Source of the DNA: Brienomyrus brachyistius
Lineage: Eukaryota; Chordata; Actinopteri; Osteoglossiformes; Mormyridae
DNA length: 64,000 nt
NCBI RefSeq assembly: GCF_023856365.1
Contig: NC_064539.1
Span: 30,802,118-30,866,117, forward strand
Direction: 5' to 3'
Part shown: one piece after another, positions 10,150 through 19,989 of the stretch
Numbering within the stretch: the stretch's first letter is position 1
Layout of the letters: each line of letters starts with the position of its first letter
Position numbers and translations under genes: made by a program
Notes under the pieces: generated by a model
What the model saw: the letters and a program-made list of their open reading frames with translations, nothing else
What the model was told of the DNA's origin: nothing
The model's database searches: none

Positions 10150-11420
10150 GCGTACACTGTGCTGTATATATCTATGGTCTTTTATTTTTTACAGTATAAG
10201 ACAATTCTTATAATAATTCTTCTTACAATAATTCCTCTTTGGCTCTCAGCGGAGGCGGACGCACTTCTCTCCCTCTCCCTCCCCTTATCTTCTCTGCTTT
10301 GCTCCTCTCGTCTAGTCTGCTGTCTTATACTTTGAGAGACTCTCTCAGCCCTGCTCTCCAAACTAAGTAAAATCATGGATTTGATCAGCTGGTCTCTCAA
10401 CGAAATTGACACCATCTTCTCGACGAGAAGCCTAGGTTCGGGGGAACCTGACTGTCCAGCAGGAACGTACGCAGCTGGATACACGATGGACGGATGGGAG
10501 AAGTGTAGGTCGTGTGCCTGGCAGCTCTTTCCGTGGAGGACATTGAAGACATCTACCTATTCGGAACCATGATTACAGGTATTATGCTGATTGGATTAGG
10601 CATTGCCCTGGTTTATCGAAGATTGAAGAAAACGGTGACAGCCGCTCAAAGCCCCACTAGGCTGGCTGGAATGATTGATGGAGTGGGCAGAGCTGTTAGC
10701 ACTCAGACTGTGACAATTGATCGCAAACTGGATAACAACATGGAGAAGCTCACAGCTTTGCAAAAATTATTGGATGGCGGAGACCAGTGTGGACATTAGG
10801 GGAGCTGGAAATTACAGCTTCTCGCCCGGAAACCCAAACAACCCTATCCTATCAGGTTTTGGCTCCCCCCAGTCAGCGCTGGCCTCGGCCAAGGCCGCTG
10901 CTGAACTAACAACTCCCCCAGAAGAACAAGGCAGCGAGACTCTCTTGCATTCCTCTCCCCCCATCCCACGCCTTCTCCGCTTCATTCCCCCAGCGTGGAC
11001 AGGTGGGTCTGTGACCAGCGCCCCCCATGGCTGCAGGACCGGATGGCTGTTTGTCTCTGCTGGACTACCTCCACCACCCCTTTCCCTCACCTGTTGCAAG
11101 TTGTGTCATTTTATGCTGTAAGGCGTAGTGACCATGTGCTTATGTTGCTGAGGTGTTTTTTTTTCGGTTCCCACAATGTCCTCCCCACTGGAGTACAGTC
11201 TGGGGGCTGTTTTTTTATTCTCCTCCTCTCTCCTCATGTTATTACGTTTCTTATCTTCTCTCTGTTTGCCCCTGTCTCCCGACCTGTCTCCCCCTACTGT
11301 GATGTTTGTGTATATGTATGGTTGGGTTGATGGCCAGTTTTTCGCTGGTACTTGTGACTAGTGACATGGTGTATTGCAACAGCAATAAAGGGTTCTCATC
11401 ATCATCATCATCATAACTTC
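10150..11420 (+). mobile_element. Unclassified retroelement-like unit ending in AATAAA and (CAT)n
   Basis: The unit interrupts sequence that is otherwise shared with 43260-43325. It has a pyrimidine-rich leader (10255-10370), a small broken frame for a membrane protein (10375-10799), a GC-rich non-coding part, and ends in GCAATAAAGGG followed by a (CAT)n tract. A microsatellite tail after a poly(A)-signal-like motif is typical of some non-LTR elements. No reverse transcriptase is present, so this would be non-autonomous, or a retrocopied transcript. Boundaries are approximate. Confidence 0.4.
10375..10799 (+). pseudogene. Frameshifted small single-pass membrane protein, unknown family
   Basis: Two overlapping frames together look like one protein of about 140 residues. 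The first begins MDLISWSLNEIDTIF and includes GTYAAGYTMDGWEK. The second carries a hydrophobic segment, FGTMITGIMLIGLGIALVY, followed by basic RRLKK, and then a polar, probably helical tail with DRKLDNNMEKLTALQKLL. The switch lies near 10500-10512, where the second frame has a TAG just upstream. I do not recognise the family. The layout (short exposed N-terminus, one membrane helix, basic stop-transfer, charged helix) suggests a type III-like or tail-proximal membrane protein. Confidence 0.45.
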
Positions 11421-11586
11421 CTTATTTATGATATTATGCTGATTCTTTTAATGTCTTTCCACAGCATCTAATTTGTCACAGTTTTAGGGATGCTGGTTTT
11501 GTTTCGTGTATTGAAGGAATAATATGTAGCTATGATTGTTTTTAATTTGGTGTGTATGTCATACCAAGTTTACTTGTTTGTTTTAG
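11421..11586 (+). promoter_or_regulatory. Conserved region upstream of the leader exon, gene B
   Basis: The stretch with CACAGCATCTA, TTTTAGGGATGCTG and GGAATAATAT is repeated upstream of genes D (24335-24440), E (34955-35080) and H (62700-62840). It is either promoter-proximal or intronic DNA kept by duplication. I see no convincing TATA element. Confidence 0.35.
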
Positions 11587-11655
11587 TTCCATCCAGGTCC
11601 ACAGACTGAGGAGATGAAAAGCATTTATTAACAAAGCAGCCTGAACCCCAGTCAG
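11587..11655 (+). other. Untranslated leader exon, gene B (probable)
   Basis: TTGTTTTAG precedes TTCCATCCAGG, and the block ends CCAGTCAG before GTGAGT. The homologous blocks in genes E, G and H have the same flanking signals. The sequence contains GAGGAGATGAAAAGC but no frame leading into exon 1, so it is probably 5' UTR. This copy is shorter than the others (about 69 bases against 115-121). Confidence 0.45.
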
Positions 11656-11977
11656 GTGAGTTCAGTCTTAGTTTCATTGTTTCCGGTCAGACCATGTATA
11701 TACTGAGTGGAACCAACTCCAGTAATATGATCTCTCGGCCAGCCATGGAATGTGAACCGGCAACCTTCTGCTCACAGGCATAGGGTCCAATCCCGCAGAG
11801 TCATTCATCGCTATATAAGACAGAACATGTTTCCAGATACTTCAGATCATCAGATGTTCATCCTGATGACCCAGTTAGAGCAGAGCTGAGAGCTCCAGGA
11901 CAGATACATTGTCTGTAACATGATTCTGCTAAATGAACAGGTTCAAAGCATGTTCATTATTCCCCATCTGCTCACAG
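11656..11977 (+). other. Intron before coding exon 1, gene B, with a SINE relic
   Basis: The intron holds a shortened relic of a tRNA-derived SINE in antisense (ACCGGCAACCTTCTGCTCACAGG, split at 11757-11779). It then has the conserved TTCCAGATACTTC and CAGTTAGAGCAGAGCTGAGA blocks also seen upstream of E and G. Confidence 0.5.
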
Positions 11978-12010
11978 ACGTCCCCCCGCAGGGCTGTGCC
12001 CAGCTGCAGC

Positions 12011-12115
12011 ATGGACCAGAAACCTCCCCAGCTAAGTGTGGCAGATGTGAAGGAGGAAGTGCAGGACGTCCTCATATCGGATGTGGACGGGGCTGGGCAC
12101 AGCAGCCCTGACAAG
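12011..12115 (+). CDS. Zinc-finger gene B, coding exon 1
   Basis: The 35-codon exon starts at an ATG preceded by CAGCTGCAGC and ends at GACAAG|GTGAAA (phase 0). The exon itself begins at 11978 after a CTGCTCACAG acceptor, so about 33 bases are untranslated. The peptide starts MDQKPPQLSVADVKEEVQD and ends SSPDK. It carries one VKEE motif and is acidic overall. This exon is almost identical in genes C, D, E, F, G and H. Confidence 0.85.
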
Positions 12116-12205
12116 GTGAAATGGAGCGCTGCTGGTGTGGGGCCCAGGTGACTTCTGCACTTACTGGTTGCTCATCTTGCTTGTTAGTATCCAAGCAACC
12201 ACATG

Positions 12206-13450
12206 AGAGAGTATAGGAATGCCGCTTCTTTCAAAAAGATTTATGACCTAAAGGTCATAAAGGTCACGGGTCAACAGTTCACTGGGGGCGGGGCGTGGTT
12301 GTGGTGGTACGATGTGACGTCATGGGAGAGGGATTTAATTATTATTTTAAATTAATTGTTTATTATTATTTTTAATTATTTATTATTATTTTTAATTATT
12401 AAATTTTTAATTATTTATTATTATTTTTAAAATTATAATTTTATATTGAGGAGAGTGCTTATGAGTGTGGGGTTTTGTCGGGCGCCGCCGGGGTGTGGGG
12501 GCTGAGCGGGTGGGTTACCTGATGGAGTGTGAGCGTACGCTGTGTGTGGTGCGGTACTGTGGTAAGGTCCCGGGCTTTGGAGAATCTGCAAAGGACTCGG
12601 AGAGAGCGATTCCAGAGAGCTGAGAGCCGTGCTGCGCGAGTCTGAGAGAAACTCTGAGAGAATGAGACTCTGGGAGAAAATGATAAAGTTGGAGCAAAGA
12701 ATGAGAGGAGGTGGAGGGTCTGACGTCCAATAAAAAAGCTTAGCGGTAGTTTGACCATGTACGGGCGTGTATGTGTTTTTCCTCATGCAACCGTTTGTAT
12801 TACATCAGTGTATGGGGCCGCACGTTTGTACATCCCGGTAGGTCATCCGGGTCATCTCTAATAACTTGGGCCACACATCAAGTTGGACATTTTGTCTCCC
12901 ATAAAAACCATCCGCAGATATTTTTATTACGTCGAGCGGGGTTTTCCTCCTATGGTAAAGAGGCACAAGTATCATCAAGGCCTTACCCTACGTGCCATGC
13001 GGGCCATACATCAAGTTGGACATTTTGTCTCCCAGTAAATTCTGTTTGAAGTTTTTGGTGTTTCATATTTGCCCCCCTCCACCATAGTCGGAGTGTAAAG
13101 CCTAGCGCTTTCTCCAACACCCCCAAAGTTACGGGATCTTCTCTCATTTAAACAAGCTCAAAATAAAGTGCTCAGTGACTGGAAAGAGGTACGAATAACA
13201 ATTACCTGATAATGAGCTGCTGTGCACCTGCCTTTATCTGACCTATTTTACTTAACTTTCCTGTGATATTCGGGTCGACACCAACCTGCTTTCAGGTTTA
13301 AAATGCATAAAAGCGCCACATAAATTTGCGTGCTGCATCAAGGCTGTTTGACTTTGTCAGGAATCTCTATTTAAACAACAACAAAAAAAATTTGGTGGGA
13401 AGAAAGTTTGCTGCTTCTGGTCCCTGGTCGATTGATTAGTGCATCACTGA
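12206..13450 (+). mobile_element. Left terminal repeat of a Maverick element, remnant in an intron of gene B
   Basis: The remnant begins at AGAGAGTATAGGAATGCCGC, directly after intron sequence GCAACCACATG. It aligns in reverse complement with 2150-3453. Beyond 13050 the sequence has no match in the window but may be internal element DNA (to about 13450). Gene intron sequence resumes near 13467 at TGTGATGTTGAAACG. Element body and right end are missing, together with the part of the intron that normally carries the exon-like block. Confidence 0.75.
12522..12733 (+). pseudogene. Broken copy of the small terminal-repeat gene
   Basis: The start ATGGAGTGTGAGCGTACG matches the start at 2920 on the other arm, but this frame stops after 33 codons. 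The C-terminal part (LRESERNSERM, KMIKLEQRMRGG) continues in another frame and ends with TAA embedded in AATAAA at 12729-12734. Confidence 0.45.
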
Positions 13451-13551
13451 TTGGTATCCCAGCCCTGACTGTGATGTTGAAACGTGTCACTTTCAGTCCC
13501 AGATGAACTGTCTACAAAAGAAATTTATTGACCCTGTTCTCTTTCCCTCAG

Positions 13552-13663
13552 AAAGCAGAGAGTACAGTGTGTCCCGTCTTTAATGGGGGGGTGAAGGAAG
13601 AAACAGTGTTTCAGGACGTGACTGAGGAGAAGCTGGATGGGAGTGTCAGACCTCCAAACCCAG
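13552..13663 (+). CDS. Zinc-finger gene B, coding exon 2
   Basis: The exon follows CTTTCCCTCAG and ends CCCAG|GTGACT. It has 112 bases (phase 0 in, phase 1 out). The peptide KAESTVCPVFNGG...KLDGSVRPPNP contains VKEE. It lies about 90 bases after the point where intron sequence resumes beyond the Maverick remnant. Confidence 0.85.
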
Positions 13664-14463
13664 GTGACTATAGAAACATCTTCCAGAAGATTTGTATTCT
13701 GGACAAAAGATATGCTGCGTCACACAGATATCTAATGCTGTATGCAATCTGTGTCACTGATTCTTACTGCATTCTTGTTCTATTATGGCTAGTTCATATT
13801 TCACTTTTCCTCGTGTGCTTTTGGGCAGCGGACAGTCAATAGCAATGCCTTTTTATGAACGGTTTTAAAGTTGTTAGTCTGGGCTGGGGCGGAATTGAAG
13901 TAATATGGCATACAGCAGCATTTTCAAAACCCAAATTTTAATGACAGAATTAACCATGACCCCCCACCCCCCTTCCCCGGTGAATGTTATTGCCAAGATT
14001 TCAAAATGCAGGAAAAGTGTTTGTTTTGGAAATACCTTATGTTGCCGTATAACGTCTGAACAGTACATATGATGTGGACATTAAAAACTAGATATGCAGT
14101 TATCTCTGCAAGTCCTGAGACTCTTCTACTCTTTCTTGGTTGACCACCACTCTATGAAAGTCACTGTTGCTCACCTACAGCAAACGCCTAGTCAGTGTCC
14201 TTGCAAATGCGCAGTCAATGTGCACAGACGCACAGGATTTCTGCCCCTACAAAAAAGTCTGGGCTATGCAGGCACCTTCGGTAGCCATCCAACCCCTGTT
14301 GATGAAATTGACATCACCTCACCCTGTACTCTACTGAAAGCACACGGGAAAGACTGAAGTATGAAGTAGCCTTTTGACTTCACTGCAATAGATTTTATTT
14401 TGTTTTATTCCCATTACCCATTTCCAAGCTTATGTTTGCTCTTCTCTGTGCCTCACTATTCAG
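13664..14463 (+). other. Intron 2 of gene B
   Basis: About 800 bases, longer than the roughly 200-base version in A, C, D and E. The extra DNA (13840-14390) has no recognisable repeat or gene. Confidence 0.6.
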
Positions 14464-15398
14464 TCCAAGCTCTTGTGCCAGAGAGCGGAGTGAAGAAGTT
14501 CCCCTTTTCTTACTGTCTGCCATCCTACACATCAGAGCCATACCGTCACATCCTGAAATTGGCGCATACGTCAAAGTCTTACGCCCAGAGACACCTCAAG
14601 AAGTCCTACTCTAAGACGTTTGACCTCAATATGACACCGAAAGTTCACTGCTGCTCCCATTGTGGGAAGAACTTCCGTCGATCAGGAACCCTAAAGACAC
14701 ACCAACGGATTCACACAGGAGAGAGACCCTATCAGTGCTCCCAGTGTGAGAAGAGCTTCAAGCAATTATCATCCCTAAAGACCCACCAGCGGATTCACAC
14801 AGGGGAGAGGCCCTACCAGTGCACTCAATGTAAGAAAAGCTTCAAGCAATTATCATCCCTAAAGACCCACCAGCGGACTCATACAGGGGAGAGGCCCTAC
14901 CAGTGTGCCCACTGTAAGAAGAGCTTCTCTTATCCAGGTTCCCTACAGATCCACAAGCGGAGTCACACAGGGGAGAGGCCTTACCTGTGCTCCCAATGTG
15001 GGAAGAGCTTCATTCATGCAGGAGCCCTACAAAAACACCAGCGGATTCACACAGGGGAGAGGCCCTACAAGTGCTCTCAGTGTGGGAAAACCTTCATTCA
15101 TTTTGGAGATCTAAAGAAGCACCAGTGGATTCACACAGGGGAGAGGCCCTACCAATGCTCCGAGTGTGGGAAGAGCTTCAGTCATTTAGGATACCTAAAG
15201 AAACATCACTTGACTCACTCAGGGGAGAGGCCCTATCAGTGCTCCCAGTGTGGGAAGAGCTTCAGCCAGTCAAGCAGCTTAAAGGCACACCAGCGAACTC
15301 ACACAGGAGAAAGACCTTATCACTGTTCTCATTGTGCAAAGACTTTTATTCGATTAAAAGATCTTAAAACACACCAACTAGCTCACATTGGGGAATGA
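14464..15398 (+). CDS. Zinc-finger gene B, C2H2 array exon (9 intact fingers)
   Basis: The acceptor is CACTATTCAG ending at 14463. Phase 1 entry gives [13 protein letters not shown]. The lone proximal finger is destroyed: its cysteine positions read FPFSYC, and the following residues are rearranged ([14 protein letters not shown]). Nine intact fingers follow from CCSHCGKNF to the last, [10 protein letters not shown], with TGERP linkers. The frame ends IGE-TGA. Two neighbouring fingers (2 and 3) share [12 protein letters not shown], a recent duplication. The last two fingers, [10 protein letters not shown] and CAKTFIR, are nearly identical to the last two of gene D, so the array ends share ancestry or were converted. 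This is the shortest array in the cluster. Confidence 0.85.
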
Positions 15399-15795
15399 TG
15401 CAGCCGGTGTTTTTGTTGTGGGACTAGTTTTACCTGCTTTGGAGACTAAGTCAGACAGACACACAGGAATGATGCCTTACTAGTGCTCCCAGTGTGAATG
15501 AAATTTTTGTTGGGATTGGAAACTTGTGACAACAATGATGTTGTCACAAGAGTAGAAAGTTGTATGTTTGCTTTATGTGTAGGAAGCAGTCTAGTGAAGT
15601 AGGAAACCTGAACGTTTATAGGTATATCGGCATGAGAGACGCCCTGCCAGTGCTCAGAGTGCATTTGGTCAATTATCTGAACTGATGAGATGCCAAAGGA
15701 CCCTGGAGAGAAGACATACCAGTGCTCCCAGTGTGGGAGGAGCTTCAGTCAATCTGAAAAACTTAAGAGAAGTGAACTCAAGCGCAGGTAAATCA
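15399..15795 (+). pseudogene. Decayed zinc fingers after the gene B stop
   Basis: Degenerate finger fragments continue past the stop, such as AGTGCTCCCAGTGTGAATG (15482) and CAGTGCTCCCAGTGTGGGAG (15720). They are separated by stops and indels. The ancestral array was longer, and these pieces are probably now 3' UTR. Confidence 0.7.
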
Positions 15796-15848
15796 GTGAT
15801 ACTGTCATTAATGAACACTTTTCCATATAGAATCACTTCTGGATACAG

Positions 15849-16092
15849 TTGCCATGGTCCATGCTGCTCCTAATGGCCGCAGTAGAGGTGCTGACTGAGG
15901 AGGAAGCTGCAGGCTTTACAGTACAGTGCATGCAGGCAGAGAGAAGCTGCCGGAAGGGACCCTAATGCTGGCACATGATGAAATGCTGCTGTAGCAGAGG
16001 CTGGTCCAGGCTGCTGGAAGCCCCCCTCTGAATCAGGGGGGGTTTGCAGGCTGGGTGGGTTATGTCCTGCAGGGGTATCTGAATGGGAACAG
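15849..16092 (+). other. Conserved 3' exon-like module, gene B copy
   Basis: The module follows GGATACAG and ends GGGAACAG before GTAGGG. It is repeated downstream of C, the decayed unit and G. This copy lacks four bases in the GAGGAA(CTCA)GCTGC stretch and eight near TTATG(CTCAGAG), so a continuous frame is broken. Confidence 0.5.
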
Positions 16093-17929
16093 GTAGGGAG
16101 TACTCATGTTTATTATTGATCAAACCGGGCAATGATGATAAAGCCCAGGGTGATATTAATAATAATAAACAGGTGAACCTTAACTACTGCCCTCCTACAG
16201 TCCTGCAGGAATACCTGATCCCTGAGTAGAAAGCACACTCGGATGCTTAGGTCCATCACAGACTGATCCTTTTGTCATATTTTACTGGACGGGTATCACA
16301 CAGATCTTTGCCTTTTGGCTTTTAAGGGCAGGATGTCCCTATTCTTCAACCCTAGTATAGGCTGGTGTCGTTTATCGTTTCATGTTGTCATGTACAGTTT
16401 GAGTCTAATTTTGGTTAAGTTTCAGTTTAATTGAGTCCTCACAGACAATCCAAAGTAAAACGATGCTATTACTTTGTAGGGACGGTGATGGGAAAGTTAT
16501 TAACGAAAAAGTCATCAAAATCCCGTCCAGTAGCGCCCCCTAAATGATAAATATATGAATATGTGCATATGGAATATAGTTATGCATGGCCGAATGAATA
16601 TATAATAAATTGTACACTTTTTTGCAAGCATTTCACTTTGTTCCAGATATTCGATTCTAAAGATTGTGGAATATTATTTTGAACAGTCTGTAAAACATCT
16701 GCTGTGAAACATCTGCTGTTAAATATCTGCTGTTTCATGCTGCAACATTGTTCCCTTGCCACCCATATGAAACACACCATAATTACGTTTTATTCCAGCT
16801 GGCGTCCTTTAGCTTTATCGAACACTGGGTGCACTTTTATGTGTCTTACTCCTCACTAGGGCTGCCACGATTACTTGATGTTGCCGATGATGTCGACGCT
16901 GAAAAAGCACCATCGATATTTCAAATAGATACATTGTTTTTTTTTTTTTTTATTATCCATCCGTCCATCTTCTGAAACCGCTCACCCTATTCAGCGTTGA
17001 GGATATGGGCGCAAGGCGGGGGAACAACCCAGGATAGGGCGCCAACCCATCGCGGGGCACACTCACACCAGTCACTCATCCGTGCACAGCTGTTTTATTA
17101 TTTTAATGAAATTACAATTATATCATTTTGAAACGCGTCAGTTCATTATAACAAGTGTTTTCTTTTAATAACACTAATTGTGGGAGTAGTTACAATTATC
17201 ACAAAACAAGAAGGTGGTTCTACACTGTGCAAGGTTCGATGGCATACTACAGGGGTACTAGTGCTTTGCACGAGGGCCTGAACAGAAAATACAGGCACTA
17301 GTCTGGACTGCCAGAATAAGCAAAACCACCATAAGTGGTCTATTCATGTTTACTTCATGGATGGTGATGTAAGGCGGTTTATTTCCAAATTCGTTCATGT
17401 TATTCAATATCCTTCTACTTACCATCCTCTTCAAATATGCCAAATATAATTTGTGTTGTTTTTCTATCTCACGAATAATTCAATGTCATTCCAAAACACT
17501 TAGATCAAACACAATTACTGTAAACGACAGGCTCCATTACACCAGAGCCTGAAACTCAGCCCTGAAGTAAATATGAATTAATGTTGCTACACGGTCGCCC
17601 TCAGGTGGCCAGCCATGATATTCATTTAGCATTCCGTCCCTCTTCCTGCCGATTACCCTCAGGGTTGCAGGTGTAGGGGCGCTGGAGCTGATCCTAGGCA
17701 GGGTGCCAGTCCGTCACAGGTCACACACATAATCACACGATATGGGCTATTTTGGCTCTTTCAACTGAGGAGAACCTGTATCTGTTTTTATGCGACTGAA
17801 GCTGAAGCGATGGGTTATTAACTTAACATTTGTTTATATGTTTTGTGTTTTAACAACATATAATTGTTGCATATATACTTTCAACAACTTTTCATTATAT
17901 CATCTGGCGCAGTTATTTGCACAGAGTTG
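16093..17929. other. Intergenic DNA, paralogous to the region downstream of gene G
   Basis: The stretch 16480-16740 aligns with 57940-58190 (TTTGCAAGCATTT, ATTCGATTCTAA and neighbours), and 17560-17690 aligns with 59950-60065 (GTGGCCAGCCATG). No gene is seen. This places B and G in sister duplication units. Confidence 0.65.
16955..17090. mobile_element. LINE-type tail fragment
   Basis: A poly-T tract is followed by ATCCATCCGTCCATCTTCTG, then GGCGCAAGGCGG, GAACAACCCAGGATAG and CCCATCGCGGGGCACACTCA. This is the same widespread fish repeat as at 54487-54760. Confidence 0.65.
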
Positions 17930-18780
17930 TTTAAGGTTTAAATTAATTAAAAACGTGACCAATTTAAATAAATGTATGCTATTACTAAAATGCAGAAGCT
18001 TATAGATGGGCGCAGTGTCAATAGGAAATATATGGAATTATTCGGTTGCGGTTGATTTTCACTAATATTTTATATGATACATTAAAACAACGAAAAGTGC
18101 CATCCAACGTCGTCAGATCAGGCAGAAAAAAATATATTCAGTGGATGTTGGGCGGGGCCAAGCGCGGCGACAGCAAGCGGCGTTAAACGTGTTACGTAAT
18201 ACGTCGTTATGGTCCTTGCGTCTAGGCGTTTAGTTCTGCTTGGCAGCGGAGGAATAGGAAGGAATAAGAGCTGTAGAGTGAGTATTATGGACGGGCGATA
18301 CCAAATAAATACCAAGGTTGGTGTGCTGATATTCGGTGCCAGCCAAAACCTTTTTGGGGTTCTAAGCAAATATTGTATATTGGTCGGATTAAATCTGCGG
18401 GGGTGAATAAAACCTTTATAACACACATCCTCCGCGCCATACAACTACATGTTATTTATCATATTTGTAATTTTGCACATAATTTTTGGTTATTTGTGTT
18501 TACAGATTACGTTTTAGTCCTTTGTTTGAACCGTCTCGGGAGTTACGAACCACCTAAGTCTAAGTCTCGTTGTACTGGTGTATAAAATGACCAAGAATTG
18601 GACTGAGAGGGGAGGTTAGGAATGGGGGTGCTGCCGGGCCCCTGAAAGTCCCCCTGCCTTCCCCGTTATGCGTGGCCCCACCTGGTAGGATTTCATGTCC
18701 TGTTGTTATAAAAGCCACTGTCAGCGTGTAACTTACCAGGAAACAAATCGATATTCTAACGATAGAATCGATTCTCAAAG
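17930..18780 (+). repeat. Intergenic ~1-kb repeat family, copy 2
   Basis: Shares AAAAACGTGACCAATTTAAA, GACGGGCGATACC, CAAGGTTGGT, ATTCGGTGCC and CAAGCCG-type blocks with the other copies. It ends near a GTTAAACATTCAGATTGAAA stretch also present at 23310. It directly precedes the DNA upstream of gene C. Confidence 0.6.
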
Positions 18781-18814
18781 TTAAACATTCAGATTGAAAG
18801 AATCGATATTTCAG

Positions 18815-19062
18815 TCAAGCCGCGCTTTGGGCTTTCAGACCGAACGAGGCACGCGCTGCGCTCGCGTCGTGGTTCTCTTGACCTTCTGCTGTCAGTTGTT
18901 GCCCCGGCTCGCGGTCAGTCACGACGGTGTATATTTCGCATACTAAGGACGGTAAGCTTGTGTCATTGAACTCCTGGTACTCAGACACCAGTATAAGTTT
19001 CTCTTCCATTTCGATTTCTGTGCCCAGTCCGGTGCCTTCTTTGTATTGGTCGCTCAACGCCT
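18815..19062 (-). pseudogene. Fragment with a MADF-like (Myb/SANT-related) domain
   Basis: Minus-strand open sequence contains EMEEKLILVSEYQEF followed by NDTSLPSLVCEIYTVV. This resembles the start of a MADF domain (EEKLI...V..Y.EL.D), as found in Harbinger-type accessory proteins and related host factors. The conserved aromatic and basic continuation is missing, so it is only a fragment. It abuts the conserved TTCAAAACATGTTCATCATT sequence before exon 1 of gene C, and so replaced that gene's leader region. Confidence 0.4.
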
Positions 19063-19130
19063 TCAAAACATGTTCATCATTCCCTTTCTGCTCACAGACG
19101 TCCCCCTGCAGGGCTGTGGCCAGCTGCAGC

Positions 19131-19235
19131 ATGGACCAGAAACCTCCCCAGCTAAGTGTGGCAGATGTGAAGGAGGAAGTGCAGGACGTCCTCATATCGG
19201 ATGTGGACGGGGCCGGGCACAGCAGCCCTGACAAG
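19131..19235 (+). CDS. Zinc-finger gene C, coding exon 1
   Basis: Thirty-five codons identical in peptide to gene B exon 1, after an acceptor CTGCTCACAG at 19097. The donor is GACAAG|GTGAAA. No leader exon homologous to the one in B, E, G and H is visible upstream, where the MADF-like fragment lies instead. Confidence 0.85.
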
Positions 19236-19386
19236 GTGAAATGGAGCGCTGCTGGTGTGGGGCCCAGCTGCCTTCTGCACTCACAGGTTGCTCACCTTGC
19301 TTGTTAGTATCCAGGCAACTGCACGAATCTTGACCTTTATGAAGTTATCTGGGATTTTACTCAGTCTCTGTCTGTCCTGCCTACAG

Positions 19387-19548
19387 CCATGTAACTATGA
19401 CAGTGAAAATGCATCTAAATGCCTTCACAGGTCTGTCAGCTGTGCTTTTACCCTGTAGTAGATGGATTAGGAGCAGAGAGAGAGCAGCAGCTTGAGAGCA
19501 GCTTGTGTTCAGTATCAATCAGGAAAAATGTCTCCTGTATGATACCTG
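19387..19548 (+). other. Exon-like block between exons 1 and 2, gene C copy
   Basis: Begins after CTGCCTACAG and ends GATACCTG before GTAAAA. It has internal deletions relative to the other copies (around CCTGTAGTAGATGG), so no long frame is shared with them. Confidence 0.4.
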
Positions 19549-19670
19549 GTAAAAACAGGTAGACCTGCCCCTACTTCTTGGTATGATGTTGGAATTTTTC
19601 AGTTTCAGTCCCACAGAACAGATGAACCCTTTACAGAAGAATTTTATTGACTCCATTTACGTTCCCTCAG

Positions 19671-19782
19671 AAAGCAGAGAGTACAGTGTGTCCCGTCTTT
19701 CATGGGGAGGTGAAAGAAGAAACAGTGTTTCAGGACGTGACTGAGGAGAAGTTGGATGTGAGTGTCAGACCTCCAATCCCAG
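19671..19782 (+). CDS. Zinc-finger gene C, coding exon 2
   Basis: 112 bases between GTTCCCTCAG and CCCAG|GTGACT. The peptide has HGEVKEETVF and KLDVSVRPPIP; VKEE is kept. Confidence 0.85.
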
Positions 19783-19989
19783 GTGACTATAAAAAAAAGA
19801 ACTCTCTAGCTTCCAGAAAATTCTGCATGCTTCATCACACAGATATCTATTGCTGTATGTGATCGGTGTTACTCAATTCTTTGTCTTAGTCTTTGCTGCT
19901 ATGGATATATTTCCTCTGAATCCATAACTTTAGTTCCCATTACCCATTTCCTAACTTATATTTGCTCTTCTCTATGCCTCACTATTCAG

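Noticed and set aside
11929..12114. Antisense frame over coding exon 1 (MSGLLCPAPSTSDMRTS...)
   Set aside because: Present opposite exon 1 in several copies only because the exon is conserved; it crosses splice sites and has no support of its own.
13600..13650. Resemblance of ETVFQDVTEEKL in exon 2 to a KRAB A-box
   Set aside because: Only VF.DV..E matches; the spacing and the conserved W-x-x-L part of KRAB are missing.
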